Assembly (NCBI GenBank): GCA_947070915.1
Contig: CAMTDY010000152.1
Location: forward strand, 1 to 7,070
DNA length: 7,070 bases
Direction of reading: 5' to 3'
From: an uncultured Roseburia sp.
GTDB lineage: Bacteria; Bacillota; Clostridia; Lachnospirales; Lachnospiraceae
Below the pieces are notes generated by a model, which was not told where the DNA came from, searched no databases, and saw only the letters and a list, made by a program, of their open reading frames with translations. The position numbers and the translations under genes are program-made. This document shows positions 1 through 6,027 of this stretch, one piece after another (within the stretch, counting starts at the first letter, position 1; every line of letters begins with the position of its first letter).

Positions 1-13
1 CTGTGCGCCGTAT

Positions 14-74
14 ACAAAAAGAATAGAATGCCCTGCTGCAAGCGAGCTTGCGCAGGGCATTCTATTCTTTTTGT
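14..74. terminator. Long near-perfect hairpin, probable bidirectional intrinsic terminator
   Basis: Bases 14-36 and 52-74 are perfect 23-base reverse complements. Inside them, 38-43 (gcaagc) pairs with 46-51 (gcttgc), leaving one bulged T at 37 and a tiny loop. The outer arms are A-rich on one side and T-rich on the other (attctattctttttgt), around a GC-rich core (gccctgc), so a transcript from either strand would form a hairpin followed by a U-rich 3' end. It starts 14 bases after the stop codon of the minus-strand hydrolase gene, where its terminator is expected. The symmetry suggests it also ends a convergent plus-strand transcript arriving from the left, but no such gene is visible. The stem, 29 pairs in total, is longer than a typical terminator. 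Confidence 0.85.
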
Positions 75-88
75 GCATGGCTTGACAG

Positions 89-769
89 TTACCGGAAAAA
101 TTCGTGGCAGCCGTAGGTCTTGATTTTTCTTAGAGCCCGGTCAAACCAGGCTACGTTGGAAGGGCTGGAAGCGCTGCGGCACATGAAATACAGTGCTCCG
201 TCAGAGTAATCCTTTCCTTCCAATGCTTTTTTTACTGCTTTTTTTGTCTTTTGGGATACGGTTACCCTGTAGTATCTGCCATTTTGGATCGGTGAGAACT
301 GCCGATGGGCAAATACGACGGCTTTTATTGAATCAGGAAAGTGTTTAGATTTAACGCGGTTCATGATCACATTTGCCACCAGGATCCGTCCTTTCAGGTC
401 CTGATCTCCCGCTTCTGCCTCCACAATCCTCTCCAGGATCCGGCGCTCTTCCCGCTTCTTTTCGCGGATACGCTCTTTTCTCTGGCGCTCCTTTTCCAGT
501 CTATGCTCCCGTTCTTTTTCTTCTTCCTCATTTATACTTGTGTAATACTCGTTTCTTTTTATCCTCTCCTGCGTTTTTATGTTGGCATACTCGACACGTG
601 CTGCCAGCTCCGCTGCCGCCGCCTCATTTTCTTCCATGATCATCTGTGGCTTGACCGTTACCGTGAAGGCCGCTGTCTCCTTGGCCTTTGGAGTATTGCT
701 CCAGGCACCGAGGATTTCTACCACAAACGTAATGTACAATATCATTACAAAAACTTTAATTCTTTTCAT
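89..769 (-). CDS. Membrane-anchored cell-wall hydrolase, SleB/CwlJ family, with coiled-coil linker
   Basis: The 226-residue protein is predicted to cleave peptidoglycan outside the membrane. Residues about 4-22 are a basic-then-hydrophobic signal peptide or membrane anchor. Residues about 45-112 are very rich in Glu, Lys and Arg (most intense at 79-110) and should form a long helix or coiled coil. Residues about 111-226 match the Hydrolase_2 (SleB/CwlJ) domain: an EAEAG motif at 117-121, the following helix with NRV at 137-139, a QFSPIQNG segment, and a GALYF...WFDRAL...HEFF ending. By family analogy, a glutamate of the EAEA motif (E119 or E117) is catalytic. The ATG start has a GAGG ribosome binding site 8 bases upstream. 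SleB and CwlJ proper are spore-cortex enzymes, but the domain also occurs in vegetative hydrolases, so a sporulation role is not shown. The gene follows smpB by 109 bases; shared transcription is uncertain. Confidence 0.85.
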   Translation of the reverse strand: MKRIKVFVMILYITFVVEILGAWSNTPKAKETAAFTVTVKPQMIMEENEAAAAELAARVEYANIKTQERIKRNEYYTSINEEEEKEREHRLEKERQRKERIREKKREERRILERIVEAEAGDQDLKGRILVANVIMNRVKSKHFPDSIKAVVFAHRQFSPIQNGRYYRVTVSQKTKKAVKKALEGKDYSDGALYFMCRSASSPSNVAWFDRALRKIKTYGCHEFFR

Positions 770-785
770 ATACTCTACCTCACTT

Positions 786-823
786 ATTATAGAGTATATG
801 CAATTTTGTTAAATTTATTACAA
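786..823 (-). promoter_or_regulatory. Candidate promoter for the SleB-type hydrolase gene
   Basis: The minus strand has TTGTAA at 823-818 and TATACT at 798-793, a 19-base spacer, followed directly by a perfect TATAAT at 791-786. TATAAT alone would put the start site almost on the ribosome binding site, so TATACT is the more workable -10. The region is so AT-rich that such matches arise easily by chance, and a sporulation sigma factor cannot be judged from this. Confidence 0.3.
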
Positions 824-878
824 TATTGTTACAATTATTTTTATTTTATGATACAGAGCCCAGTTTTCTCCTCTTCCT

Positions 879-1346
879 TTATGATATGTTTTTTATTTTG
901 AATTCTCTCTCTGCCGCCCGTTTCTGATCTTTTTTGGCGATATCCTCCCGCTTATCATAAAGTTTCTTACCCTTTGCCAGAGCGATCTCCACCTTGATCA
1001 GGCTTCCTTTAAAATACACCTGCAACGGCACCAGCGTATAGCCTTTCTGCGCCATCTTCCCGATCAGCTTCCGGATCTCACTGCGATGAAGCAGAAGCTT
1101 TCTCGGTCTCAGAGGATCTTTGTTAAAAATATTTCCCTTCTCATATGGACTGACATGCATGCCATATACAAATACCTCCCCTTTTTCCACACGGATGAAT
1201 GCCTCCTTGATACTGCAGTGCCCCATCCGTATGGATTTTACCTCTGTGCCATGAAGCTCAATGCCCGCCTCGTATTTATCCTCTATAAAATAATCATGCC
1301 ATGCCTTTTTGTTGTTGGCAATCAGTTTTACCGTATCCTTCCCCAT
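879..1346 (-). CDS. smpB: SsrA-binding protein SmpB
   Basis: SmpB binds tmRNA (SsrA) and delivers it to ribosomes stalled on messages lacking a stop codon, so that the incomplete protein is tagged and the ribosome released (trans-translation, cytoplasm). The 155-residue length is normal for the family. Visible hallmarks are NKKAWHDYFIEDKYEAGI at 12-29, GTEVKSIR at 33-40, the HVSPYEKGN...NKDPLRPRKLLLH core at 64-87, and the C-terminal KGKKLYDKRE at 125-134 followed by a basic tail, which in the family reaches into the mRNA channel. The ATG start is 4 bases after the rnr stop, with an AAGGAGG site lying inside the 3' end of rnr, so the two genes are in one operon and probably translationally coupled. 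SmpB and RNase R act in the same pathway. The ssrA RNA gene, often nearby in Firmicutes, is not in the window. Confidence 0.97.
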   Translation of the reverse strand: MGKDTVKLIANNKKAWHDYFIEDKYEAGIELHGTEVKSIRMGHCSIKEAFIRVEKGEVFVYGMHVSPYEKGNIFNKDPLRPRKLLLHRSEIRKLIGKMAQKGYTLVPLQVYFKGSLIKVEIALAKGKKLYDKREDIAKKDQKRAAEREFKIKNIS

Positions 1347-1350
1347 TTTC

Positions 1351-3468
1351 CTATACCTCCTTCGGAATCACGAAATCTATTGTCCTCGTAAAGGTGTCGG
1401 CATGCGCCACCTGCACTTTTATCTTCTGTCCCAGCCTGAGTTCCCTGCCGCTATATTTTCCTGTCACCCTGTAATTCTCACTGTCATATTCATAGTTATC
1501 ATCTTCCATATCTGCGAGACGGATCATGCCCTCTACCGTATTGGGAAGTTCCACGTAAACACCCCAGGAGGTCACGCCGCTGATCACACCCTCAAAGATC
1601 TCCCCGATCCGGTCTTTCATATATTCTGTCTTTTTCAGCTTGTCCACTTCCCGCTCCGCTTCGTCTGCCCGGCGTTCCAGATCGCTGCTGGCTTTCGCCA
1701 CACCGGGAAGAATGTCCTCGTAATGCTGGCGCCGCCGTAAGCTCATACCGTTACGCAGGCTTTCCTTTATGATCCGGTGGATCTGTAGATCCGGATATCT
1801 ACGTATGGGCGAGGTAAAATGACAGTAGTATTTGGTGGCAAGACCAAAATGTCCGTCATTTTCGGTGGAATACCTGGCACGTTTCATTGCCCTCAGGGTA
1901 ATCCGGCTCAGAAATGTCTCTTCCTCAGAACCCTCGATGCTCTCGATCAGCTTCTGGATCTCCCGCGGATGAACCTCTTCATTTCCCACTTTCAGCGTAT
2001 AGGAAAAACTTTTTGCCAGCGCCGCCAGTTCCTTGATCTTCTCCAGATCCGGATACTCGTGGGTACGGTAAACAAAAGGAATCTCCTGCCAGAAAAAATC
2101 CTCTGCCACCACTTTGTTTGCCGCCAGCATAAATTCCTCGATGATCCGGGTGGCAGTGTTCCGGTCATAGGGAAGGATATCCAGTGGTTTTCCCTGCCTG
2201 TCTACCACGATCTTGCACTCTGGAAAATCAAAATCGATAGATCCCTGCTTTTTGCGGTTTTTGCGCAGAATGCCTGCCAGTTCTTTCATGGTCTCGAACA
2301 TCGGCACCAGTTCCCGGTATTTTTCCCGGACTGCCTCATCCCGCAGCGTAACAATGGCATTTACCTCTGTGTAACTCATCCTCCGGTCCACACAGATCAC
2401 CGACTCCCCGATACGGGAATCCAGGATCTTTCCCTCTTTATTGTAGGAAATGATACAGCTCAGAGCCAGCCTGTCCACACCCTCATTTAAGGAACAGATT
2501 CCATTTGACAGCTTATGGGGCAGCATGGGGATCACGCGGTCGGTCAGGTACACACTGGTCCCCCGCTTCAATGCTTCCTTATCCAGCGCAGATCCCTCGG
2601 TGACATAATTCGTCACATCTGCGATATGCACCCCCAGCTCAAAGCCTCCGTCTTCTCTTTTGTCCAGTGTAATGGCATCGTCGAGGTCTTTGGCATCCTC
2701 TCCGTCGATGGTCACGGTCTGGCAGCCACGGAGGTCCATCCTGCCGGCAATCTCTTTACTGGACACTTCAGAAGGGACCTGTGCCGTCTGGCGCATCACA
2801 TCCTCGGGAAATTCTTCCGGCAGTCCAAATCCCCGTATGATGGACAGGATATCTACTCCTGGATCGTTGCTGTGTCCCAGAATTTCTATGATCTTTCCTT
2901 CTGGGTTTTTCACACCGTCCCCAAAATCCTCGATCTCCACGACGACTTTGTGGCCAGTGACCGCATCCATCGTCTTTCCCTTCGGGATATAGACGTCACT
3001 GGTAAACTTTTCCCGGTCCACCACCACAAATCCATAATGGTTGGTTCTCGTAAATGTCCCCACCACTGTCTCATTTTTACGCTCAATCACCTTTATGATC
3101 TTTCCCTCACAGCGTCTTTTTCCATCTCCTTCCCGGAAAATCTGTACCATAACGATATCTCCGTCAAAAGCACTGGAGACATAGGGTTCCGGTATAAAGA
3201 CATCTCCTTCCCGTCCCTCCACCCGGACAAAGCCAAACCCCCGGCTGGTAGCCATAAAGACCCCGGTGTTTACATTTTCCTCTGGCAGCCGGTATCTTCC
3301 TGTCTGATCCAATATGATCTTTCCCTCAGCCACCAATTCATCCAGTATATCATGGAATTGTTTTCTCTCTTTTTTAGGCACGCCAAAGAGCAGTGCCATT
3401 TCTTTTCCTTTTAACGGTTTATAATCATCCTCACATATGAAGTGATATACCATTTGTTTTCTGTCCAT
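1351..3468 (-). CDS. rnr: Ribonuclease R (3'-5' exoribonuclease)
   Basis: RNase R degrades structured RNA from the 3' end one nucleotide at a time and removes non-stop mRNAs during trans-translation, alongside SmpB-tmRNA. From the chosen ATG the protein has 705 residues and the full family layout: an N-terminal winged-helix region (about 9-55), two cold-shock OB domains (about 69-110, with RGFGFV and DVFIP; about 137-185, with HYGFVVV and DVYIP), the RNB catalytic domain (about 236-565) and a C-terminal S1 domain (about 621-700). The metal-binding aspartates are in IDGEDAKDLDD at 254-264 (D255, D261, D263, D264), and the RNB signature HFTSPIRRYPDL is at 550-561. It stops right after S1, without the long Lys-rich tail of the E. 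coli enzyme. The frame stays open 17 codons upstream, but those codons run towards the secG terminator; the ATG at 3468 has an AGAGG site 5 bases before it and begins MDRKQMVYHF. Confidence 0.96.
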   Translation of the reverse strand: MDRKQMVYHFICEDDYKPLKGKEMALLFGVPKKERKQFHDILDELVAEGKIILDQTGRYRLPEENVNTGVFMATSRGFGFVRVEGREGDVFIPEPYVSSAFDGDIVMVQIFREGDGKRRCEGKIIKVIERKNETVVGTFTRTNHYGFVVVDREKFTSDVYIPKGKTMDAVTGHKVVVEIEDFGDGVKNPEGKIIEILGHSNDPGVDILSIIRGFGLPEEFPEDVMRQTAQVPSEVSSKEIAGRMDLRGCQTVTIDGEDAKDLDDAITLDKREDGGFELGVHIADVTNYVTEGSALDKEALKRGTSVYLTDRVIPMLPHKLSNGICSLNEGVDRLALSCIISYNKEGKILDSRIGESVICVDRRMSYTEVNAIVTLRDEAVREKYRELVPMFETMKELAGILRKNRKKQGSIDFDFPECKIVVDRQGKPLDILPYDRNTATRIIEEFMLAANKVVAEDFFWQEIPFVYRTHEYPDLEKIKELAALAKSFSYTLKVGNEEVHPREIQKLIESIEGSEEETFLSRITLRAMKRARYSTENDGHFGLATKYYCHFTSPIRRYPDLQIHRIIKESLRNGMSLRRRQHYEDILPGVAKASSDLERRADEAEREVDKLKKTEYMKDRIGEIFEGVISGVTSWGVYVELPNTVEGMIRLADMEDDNYEYDSENYRVTGKYSGRELRLGQKIKVQVAHADTFTRTIDFVIPKEV

Positions 3469-3473
3469 TCTTT

Positions 3474-3478
3474 CCTCT
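3474..3478 (-). promoter_or_regulatory. Ribosome binding site fixing the rnr start
   Basis: Minus-strand AGAGG, 5 bases before the ATG at 3468. It lies in a purine-rich run and supports this ATG over the upstream in-frame alternative at 3519, which sits next to the terminator and yields sequence unlike the RNase R family. Confidence 0.65.
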
Positions 3479-3520
3479 CTTTCTCCATTACAGGCTGTCA
3501 TCCAACCAGCAGGAGGCACT

Positions 3521-3565
3521 AAAGAAAACCTCTGAAGCTTTCCTTACAAAGACTCTTCAGAGGTT
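3521..3565 (-). terminator. Rho-independent terminator between secG and rnr
   Basis: Bases 3527-3537 (aacctctgaag) and 3555-3565 (cttcagaggtt) form an 11-pair perfect stem, with a possible inner 4-pair stem (3538-3541 with 3548-3551). On the minus strand the stem is followed by TTCTTT after its own final TT, a U-rich tract. The plus strand lacks such a tract, so it is oriented to end transcripts coming from ftsZ-secG. It begins 34 bases after the secG stop. I found no clear promoter in the 52 bases between it and the rnr start, so rnr may depend partly on readthrough or on a promoter I cannot recognise. Confidence 0.8.
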
Positions 3566-3599
3566 ACTGTTTATCTGGCTCAATTTTACGGTATAAGGT

Positions 3600-3839
3600 T
3601 TACATGTTCGCACAGAGTACGAGGGAAAGAATGATAAACAAAGCGCCAAGCACGGCGGTGATCTTTACCATCTTACCTTCTGTGGAACGGCCCTTATTCT
3701 TGCTCCAGTAAGTATCTGCGGCACCGGAAACGGCACCCAGCCCTGAATTTTTTCCTTCCTGCATCAAAACAACAACCACAATTGCGATACAGATGATAAT
3801 ATATAATACCTGTATCATTGTTTTAACCATTATAGACAT
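3600..3839 (-). CDS. secG: Preprotein translocase subunit SecG
   Basis: SecG is the small auxiliary subunit of the SecYEG channel and helps SecA-driven protein export across the cytoplasmic membrane. The 79-residue product has the family's two-helix topology: membrane segments at about 8-25 and 60-77 joined by a cytoplasmic loop. The loop holds the usual hallmarks: VLMQEGKNSGLGA (24-36, with GLG at 33-35), GAADTYW, and a Lys/Arg-rich stretch containing STEGKM before the second helix. The ATG has an AGGAGG site 8 bases upstream that overlaps the ftsZ stop codon, so translation is probably coupled to ftsZ; a second Met at codon 4 is too far from that site. secG next to rnr and smpB is a common Firmicute order, while direct attachment to ftsZ is less usual. 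A terminator follows the gene. Confidence 0.96.
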   Translation of the reverse strand: MSIMVKTMIQVLYIIICIAIVVVVLMQEGKNSGLGAVSGAADTYWSKNKGRSTEGKMVKITAVLGALFIILSLVLCANM

Positions 3840-3851
3840 CTTTTAGTCCTC

Positions 3852-5099
3852 CTATTTTCTATTTTTCTGAAGAAATGGTGGTATTTTAATTCCTTCCTGC
3901 ATATCCTGGCTCTCTGACTGTGCCGCTTTCTTCAACGGAGTCACAGATCTTGTCACTACCGGCATATCTTCAACCGTAGTCTGCTGTGCCGGCTTGGGCG
4001 CTGAAGACTGTCCCGCAGCAGTACTGCGCGGCTGATTCCCCATGCCGGATAAGAAGCTGGGCCTGCGCATCGCAGAAACCGTAGCGGATGTCTCACCAAG
4101 AAAACTGCTTCCTGTGCTAAAGGAACGTCCAAAATGTGACATGGCATCTTTTTCTTCCAGTCCTGTAGCGATCACCGTGATGGTAACGGTATCAGAATGC
4201 TCTTCATCCATCATAGCACCAAAGATTATATTGGCATCTTCGCCTGTCATCTCCTGGACATATGTAGCAGCCTCGTTCGCCTCAAGCAGCCCGATATCAC
4301 CTGAAACATTTATGATCACATGGGAAGCACCATCGATACTTGTCTCCAGCAGCGGGCTGGTGATAGCCTGCTGAACCGCATCGAGACATTTCGTCTCGCC
4401 CTTGCCGCTTCCGACTCCGATGTGAGCAATACCCTTGTCCTGCATAACCGTGACAACGTCTGCGAAATCAAGATTGATCAGCGCAGGCATATTGATCAGA
4501 TCGGTAATACCCTGAACACCCTGCTGCAGTACCTGGTCTGCCATGCAGAATGCTTCTGACATAGACGTCCTCTTATCGCTGATCTCCAGTAATTTATCAT
4601 TGGGAACCACAATCAGTGTATCCACATGCTGCTTTAACTTGTCAATGCCCCCCATCGCATTGGTCATTCTCTGCTTTCCTTCAAATTTAAATGGCTTCGT
4701 CACCACGCCAACTGTCAATATCCCCATATCCTTAGCGATCTGGGCAACTACCGGTGCCGCACCGGTTCCGGTTCCCCCTCCCATACCGCAGGTAACAAAT
4801 ACCATATCACAACCCTTTATGATCTCCGTGAGCTCTTCACGGCTCTCCTCAGCAGCTTTTTCTCCGACCTCCGGCTTCGCTCCCGCACCAAGCCCTTTGG
4901 TCAGCTTCTCGCCGATCTGCATGCTCATGGGAGCCTTGCAGCTGCGCAAATGCTGCTTGTCCGTATTTACACAGACAAAGTCCACACCTTTGATCCCCTC
5001 GTCTATCATCCGGTTTACAGCATTATTTCCAGCGCCTCCAACTCCGATCACAAGAATTTTGGCGGTGGATTCTGCTTCATTATTCATAATCTCTAGCAC
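3852..5099 (-). CDS. ftsZ: Cell division protein FtsZ (GTPase, tubulin homologue)
   Basis: FtsZ polymerises with GTP into the Z ring at midcell and recruits the divisome. The 415-residue protein carries all expected parts: nucleotide-binding GVGGAGNNAVNRM (19-31), the tubulin signature GGGTGTGAAP (107-116), PNDKLL (166-171), and the T7 synergy loop NLDFAD (209-214), whose aspartates complete the GTPase site of the neighbouring subunit. The globular core ends near residue 316, followed by a flexible Ser/Gln/Pro-rich linker and the C-terminal peptide IKIPPFLQKNRK (404-415), the family's docking tail for partner proteins such as FtsA, SepF or EzrA. Residue 104 is Cys where most relatives have Ala (TCGMGG). 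I chose the GTG start at 5099 because AAGGAGG lies 7 bases upstream; the ATG at codon 5 would be 19 bases away. No ftsA precedes the gene. Confidence 0.98.
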   Translation of the reverse strand: MLEIMNNEAESTAKILVIGVGGAGNNAVNRMIDEGIKGVDFVCVNTDKQHLRSCKAPMSMQIGEKLTKGLGAGAKPEVGEKAAEESREELTEIIKGCDMVFVTCGMGGGTGTGAAPVVAQIAKDMGILTVGVVTKPFKFEGKQRMTNAMGGIDKLKQHVDTLIVVPNDKLLEISDKRTSMSEAFCMADQVLQQGVQGITDLINMPALINLDFADVVTVMQDKGIAHIGVGSGKGETKCLDAVQQAITSPLLETSIDGASHVIINVSGDIGLLEANEAATYVQEMTGEDANIIFGAMMDEEHSDTVTITVIATGLEEKDAMSHFGRSFSTGSSFLGETSATVSAMRRPSFLSGMGNQPRSTAAGQSSAPKPAQQTTVEDMPVVTRSVTPLKKAAQSESQDMQEGIKIPPFLQKNRK

Positions 5100-5106
5100 T
5101 ACAGTT

Positions 5107-5113
5107 CCTCCTT
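5107..5113 (-). promoter_or_regulatory. Strong ribosome binding site fixing the GTG start of ftsZ
   Basis: Minus-strand AAGGAGG, 7 bases before the GTG at 5099. This near-ideal spacing favours the GTG over the in-frame ATG at 5087 and implies efficient initiation despite the non-ATG codon. Confidence 0.85.
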
Positions 5114-5176
5114 CTATCCAAAAAGAAAATCTAAACGATGAGAAAAATCATTATAGAATATACGCGCATTAAAGCA

Positions 5177-5194
5177 TATATTATATATAATATA
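5177..5194. repeat. 18-base perfect AT palindrome upstream of ftsZ
   Basis: TATATTATATATAATATA is its own reverse complement and overlaps the -10 element of the candidate ftsZ promoter. It contains no G or C, so it may simply reflect base composition, but its position would suit a DNA-binding protein or easy strand opening. Confidence 0.5.
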
Positions 5195-5215
5195 GTTTTT
5201 TCTAAAAATAATCAA
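5187..5215 (-). promoter_or_regulatory. Candidate sigma-A-type promoter upstream of ftsZ
   Basis: The minus strand has TTGATT (5215-5210), a 17-base spacer, and TATTAT (5192-5187), giving a predicted leader of about 80 bases before the ftsZ GTG. A second possible -10, a perfect TATAAT at 5155-5150, lacks a good -35. The 5100-5257 gap is very AT-rich and has no terminator-like hairpin, so both an ftsZ promoter and readthrough from divIB are possible. Confidence 0.4.
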
Positions 5216-5224
5216 GTATAAAAT

Positions 5225-5242
5225 GCAAGTTTTGCAAGTTTT
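5225..5242. repeat. Tandem 9-base direct repeat upstream of the ftsZ promoter candidate
   Basis: Plus-strand gcaagtttt occurs twice back to back (5225-5233 and 5234-5242), or AAAACTTGC twice on the coding strand. It sits between the divIB stop and the -35 candidate, about 10 bases upstream of the latter. It could be a regulator site or a chance duplication. Confidence 0.5.
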
Positions 5243-5257
5243 TTATTTCATCCGTAT

Positions 5258-5965
5258 TTATTTTTTCTTAAGTATGATATCTCCCTTTAAATGGTAATTT
5301 GTCATATCGATCTCTCCCGAAAGCTGCTCTTCCCGCGCTTTTGCCAGCACACTGGAAAGGGCGGAGATCTGTTCATCGTAGCTGTCTTTTTTGCCCAGTT
5401 TCACCTGGATCTCACCGGCATACAGATAGGCAGCATTGTTGTTATCGAAGACAACCCGCGACCAGTCCACCCCGTAATGCTGGAAGAGATTGGCAAGGTT
5501 CATGATCTGTCCCAACAGCTCCTCATCCTCCATTTTTACTTCCTCATAAATGGTAAATGTTGTCATTGTTTTCGTCTCAAATAATGGTATATCCGGCAGT
5601 TCCTCACTGGTACTCCGCAGCACCATGCCGTCTTTATCAAAATAGATATACTGATTCATATATACGATCCCTGCAATGATCTTTTTTTCATACAATTTAA
5701 TATGAATCTGATGCATTCCCGGATAGGTGATCTCGTACTCCCTTACATAAGGGAGTTTCGCCGAAAAACCGAGATGGTTTTTAAGCCACGAGCCGATTAC
5801 ATTTTTATCAAGAAAACTTCCACAGACTTCGGATGCCACCACTTCTTCCGAAAAAAAAGTATTTCCCTCCACTGTCACTGTCGTCACCTGGAACAAAAGA
5901 ATAATGAGTAGCAAAATACCGACTGCCGTCGCGGGAACCACGATCCTCCATGGTACATTTTTCAT
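5258..5965 (-). CDS. divIB: Cell division protein DivIB/FtsQ
   Basis: DivIB (FtsQ in Gram-negatives) is a single-pass membrane protein of the divisome that works with DivIC/FtsL and FtsL/FtsB partners to regulate septal peptidoglycan synthesis. From the ATG at 5965 it has 235 residues: a short cytoplasmic tail, one membrane helix (about 8-27), then an extracellular POTRA domain starting VTTVTVEGNTFFSEEVV (about 27-100) and a beta-rich DivIB domain to the end. Sequence conservation is low, as is usual for this family, so the call rests on topology, the POTRA motif and position between murA and ftsZ. The frame opens earlier with a TTG at 6019, but no ribosome binding site precedes it. AAGGAG at 5981-5976 serves the ATG at 5965 (spacing 10) or possibly that at 5971 (spacing 4), which adds two residues. 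Confidence 0.9.
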   Translation of the reverse strand: MKNVPWRIVVPATAVGILLLIILLFQVTTVTVEGNTFFSEEVVASEVCGSFLDKNVIGSWLKNHLGFSAKLPYVREYEITYPGMHQIHIKLYEKKIIAGIVYMNQYIYFDKDGMVLRSTSEELPDIPLFETKTMTTFTIYEEVKMEDEELLGQIMNLANLFQHYGVDWSRVVFDNNNAAYLYAGEIQVKLGKKDSYDEQISALSSVLAKAREEQLSGEIDMTNYHLKGDIILKKK

Positions 5966-5975
5966 CTTCATCCAA

Positions 5976-5981
5976 CTCCTT
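5976..5981 (-). promoter_or_regulatory. Ribosome binding site deciding the divIB start
   Basis: Minus-strand AAGGAG followed by TTGG, ATG (5971), AAG, ATG (5965). It excludes the TTG start at 6019, which would place this site inside the gene, and leaves two ATGs six bases apart as candidates. Confidence 0.75.
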
Positions 5982-6027
5982 ATGTCAACATGCCAGTGCG
6001 CCGCTACAGTGGTCTGCAATCACTGTA

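Noticed and set aside
770..878. Terminator after smpB
   Set aside because: Inverted repeats here are almost pure A/T, short and interrupted, with no GC-containing stem followed by a T tract on the minus strand.
341..901. Plus-strand open frames opposite the hydrolase gene (341-901, 373-639, 579-812)
   Set aside because: They overlap one another and the coding strand of the hydrolase. Their Phe/Leu/Pro-rich composition mirrors the Glu/Lys/Arg-rich coiled coil read backwards.
1819..3414. Long plus-strand open frames (1819-2490 and 2515-3414)
   Set aside because: They lie entirely antisense to rnr, show no recognisable domains, and are rich in His, Phe and Leu as expected from reading a real gene backwards.
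3469..3519. Upstream in-frame start for rnr at 3519
   Set aside because: The extra 17 residues do not resemble the RNase R N-terminus and start just past the secG terminator; the ATG at 3468 has its own ribosome binding site.
4042..5172. Plus-strand open frames opposite ftsZ (4042-4374, 4320-4559, 4543-5172)
   Set aside because: They are antisense to a confidently identified ftsZ, low in complexity (Ser, Pro and Ile rich), and have no family resemblance.
5966..6019. Earlier TTG start for divIB at 6019
   Set aside because: No ribosome binding site precedes it, and a good AAGGAG lies downstream, just before the ATGs at 5971 and 5965.
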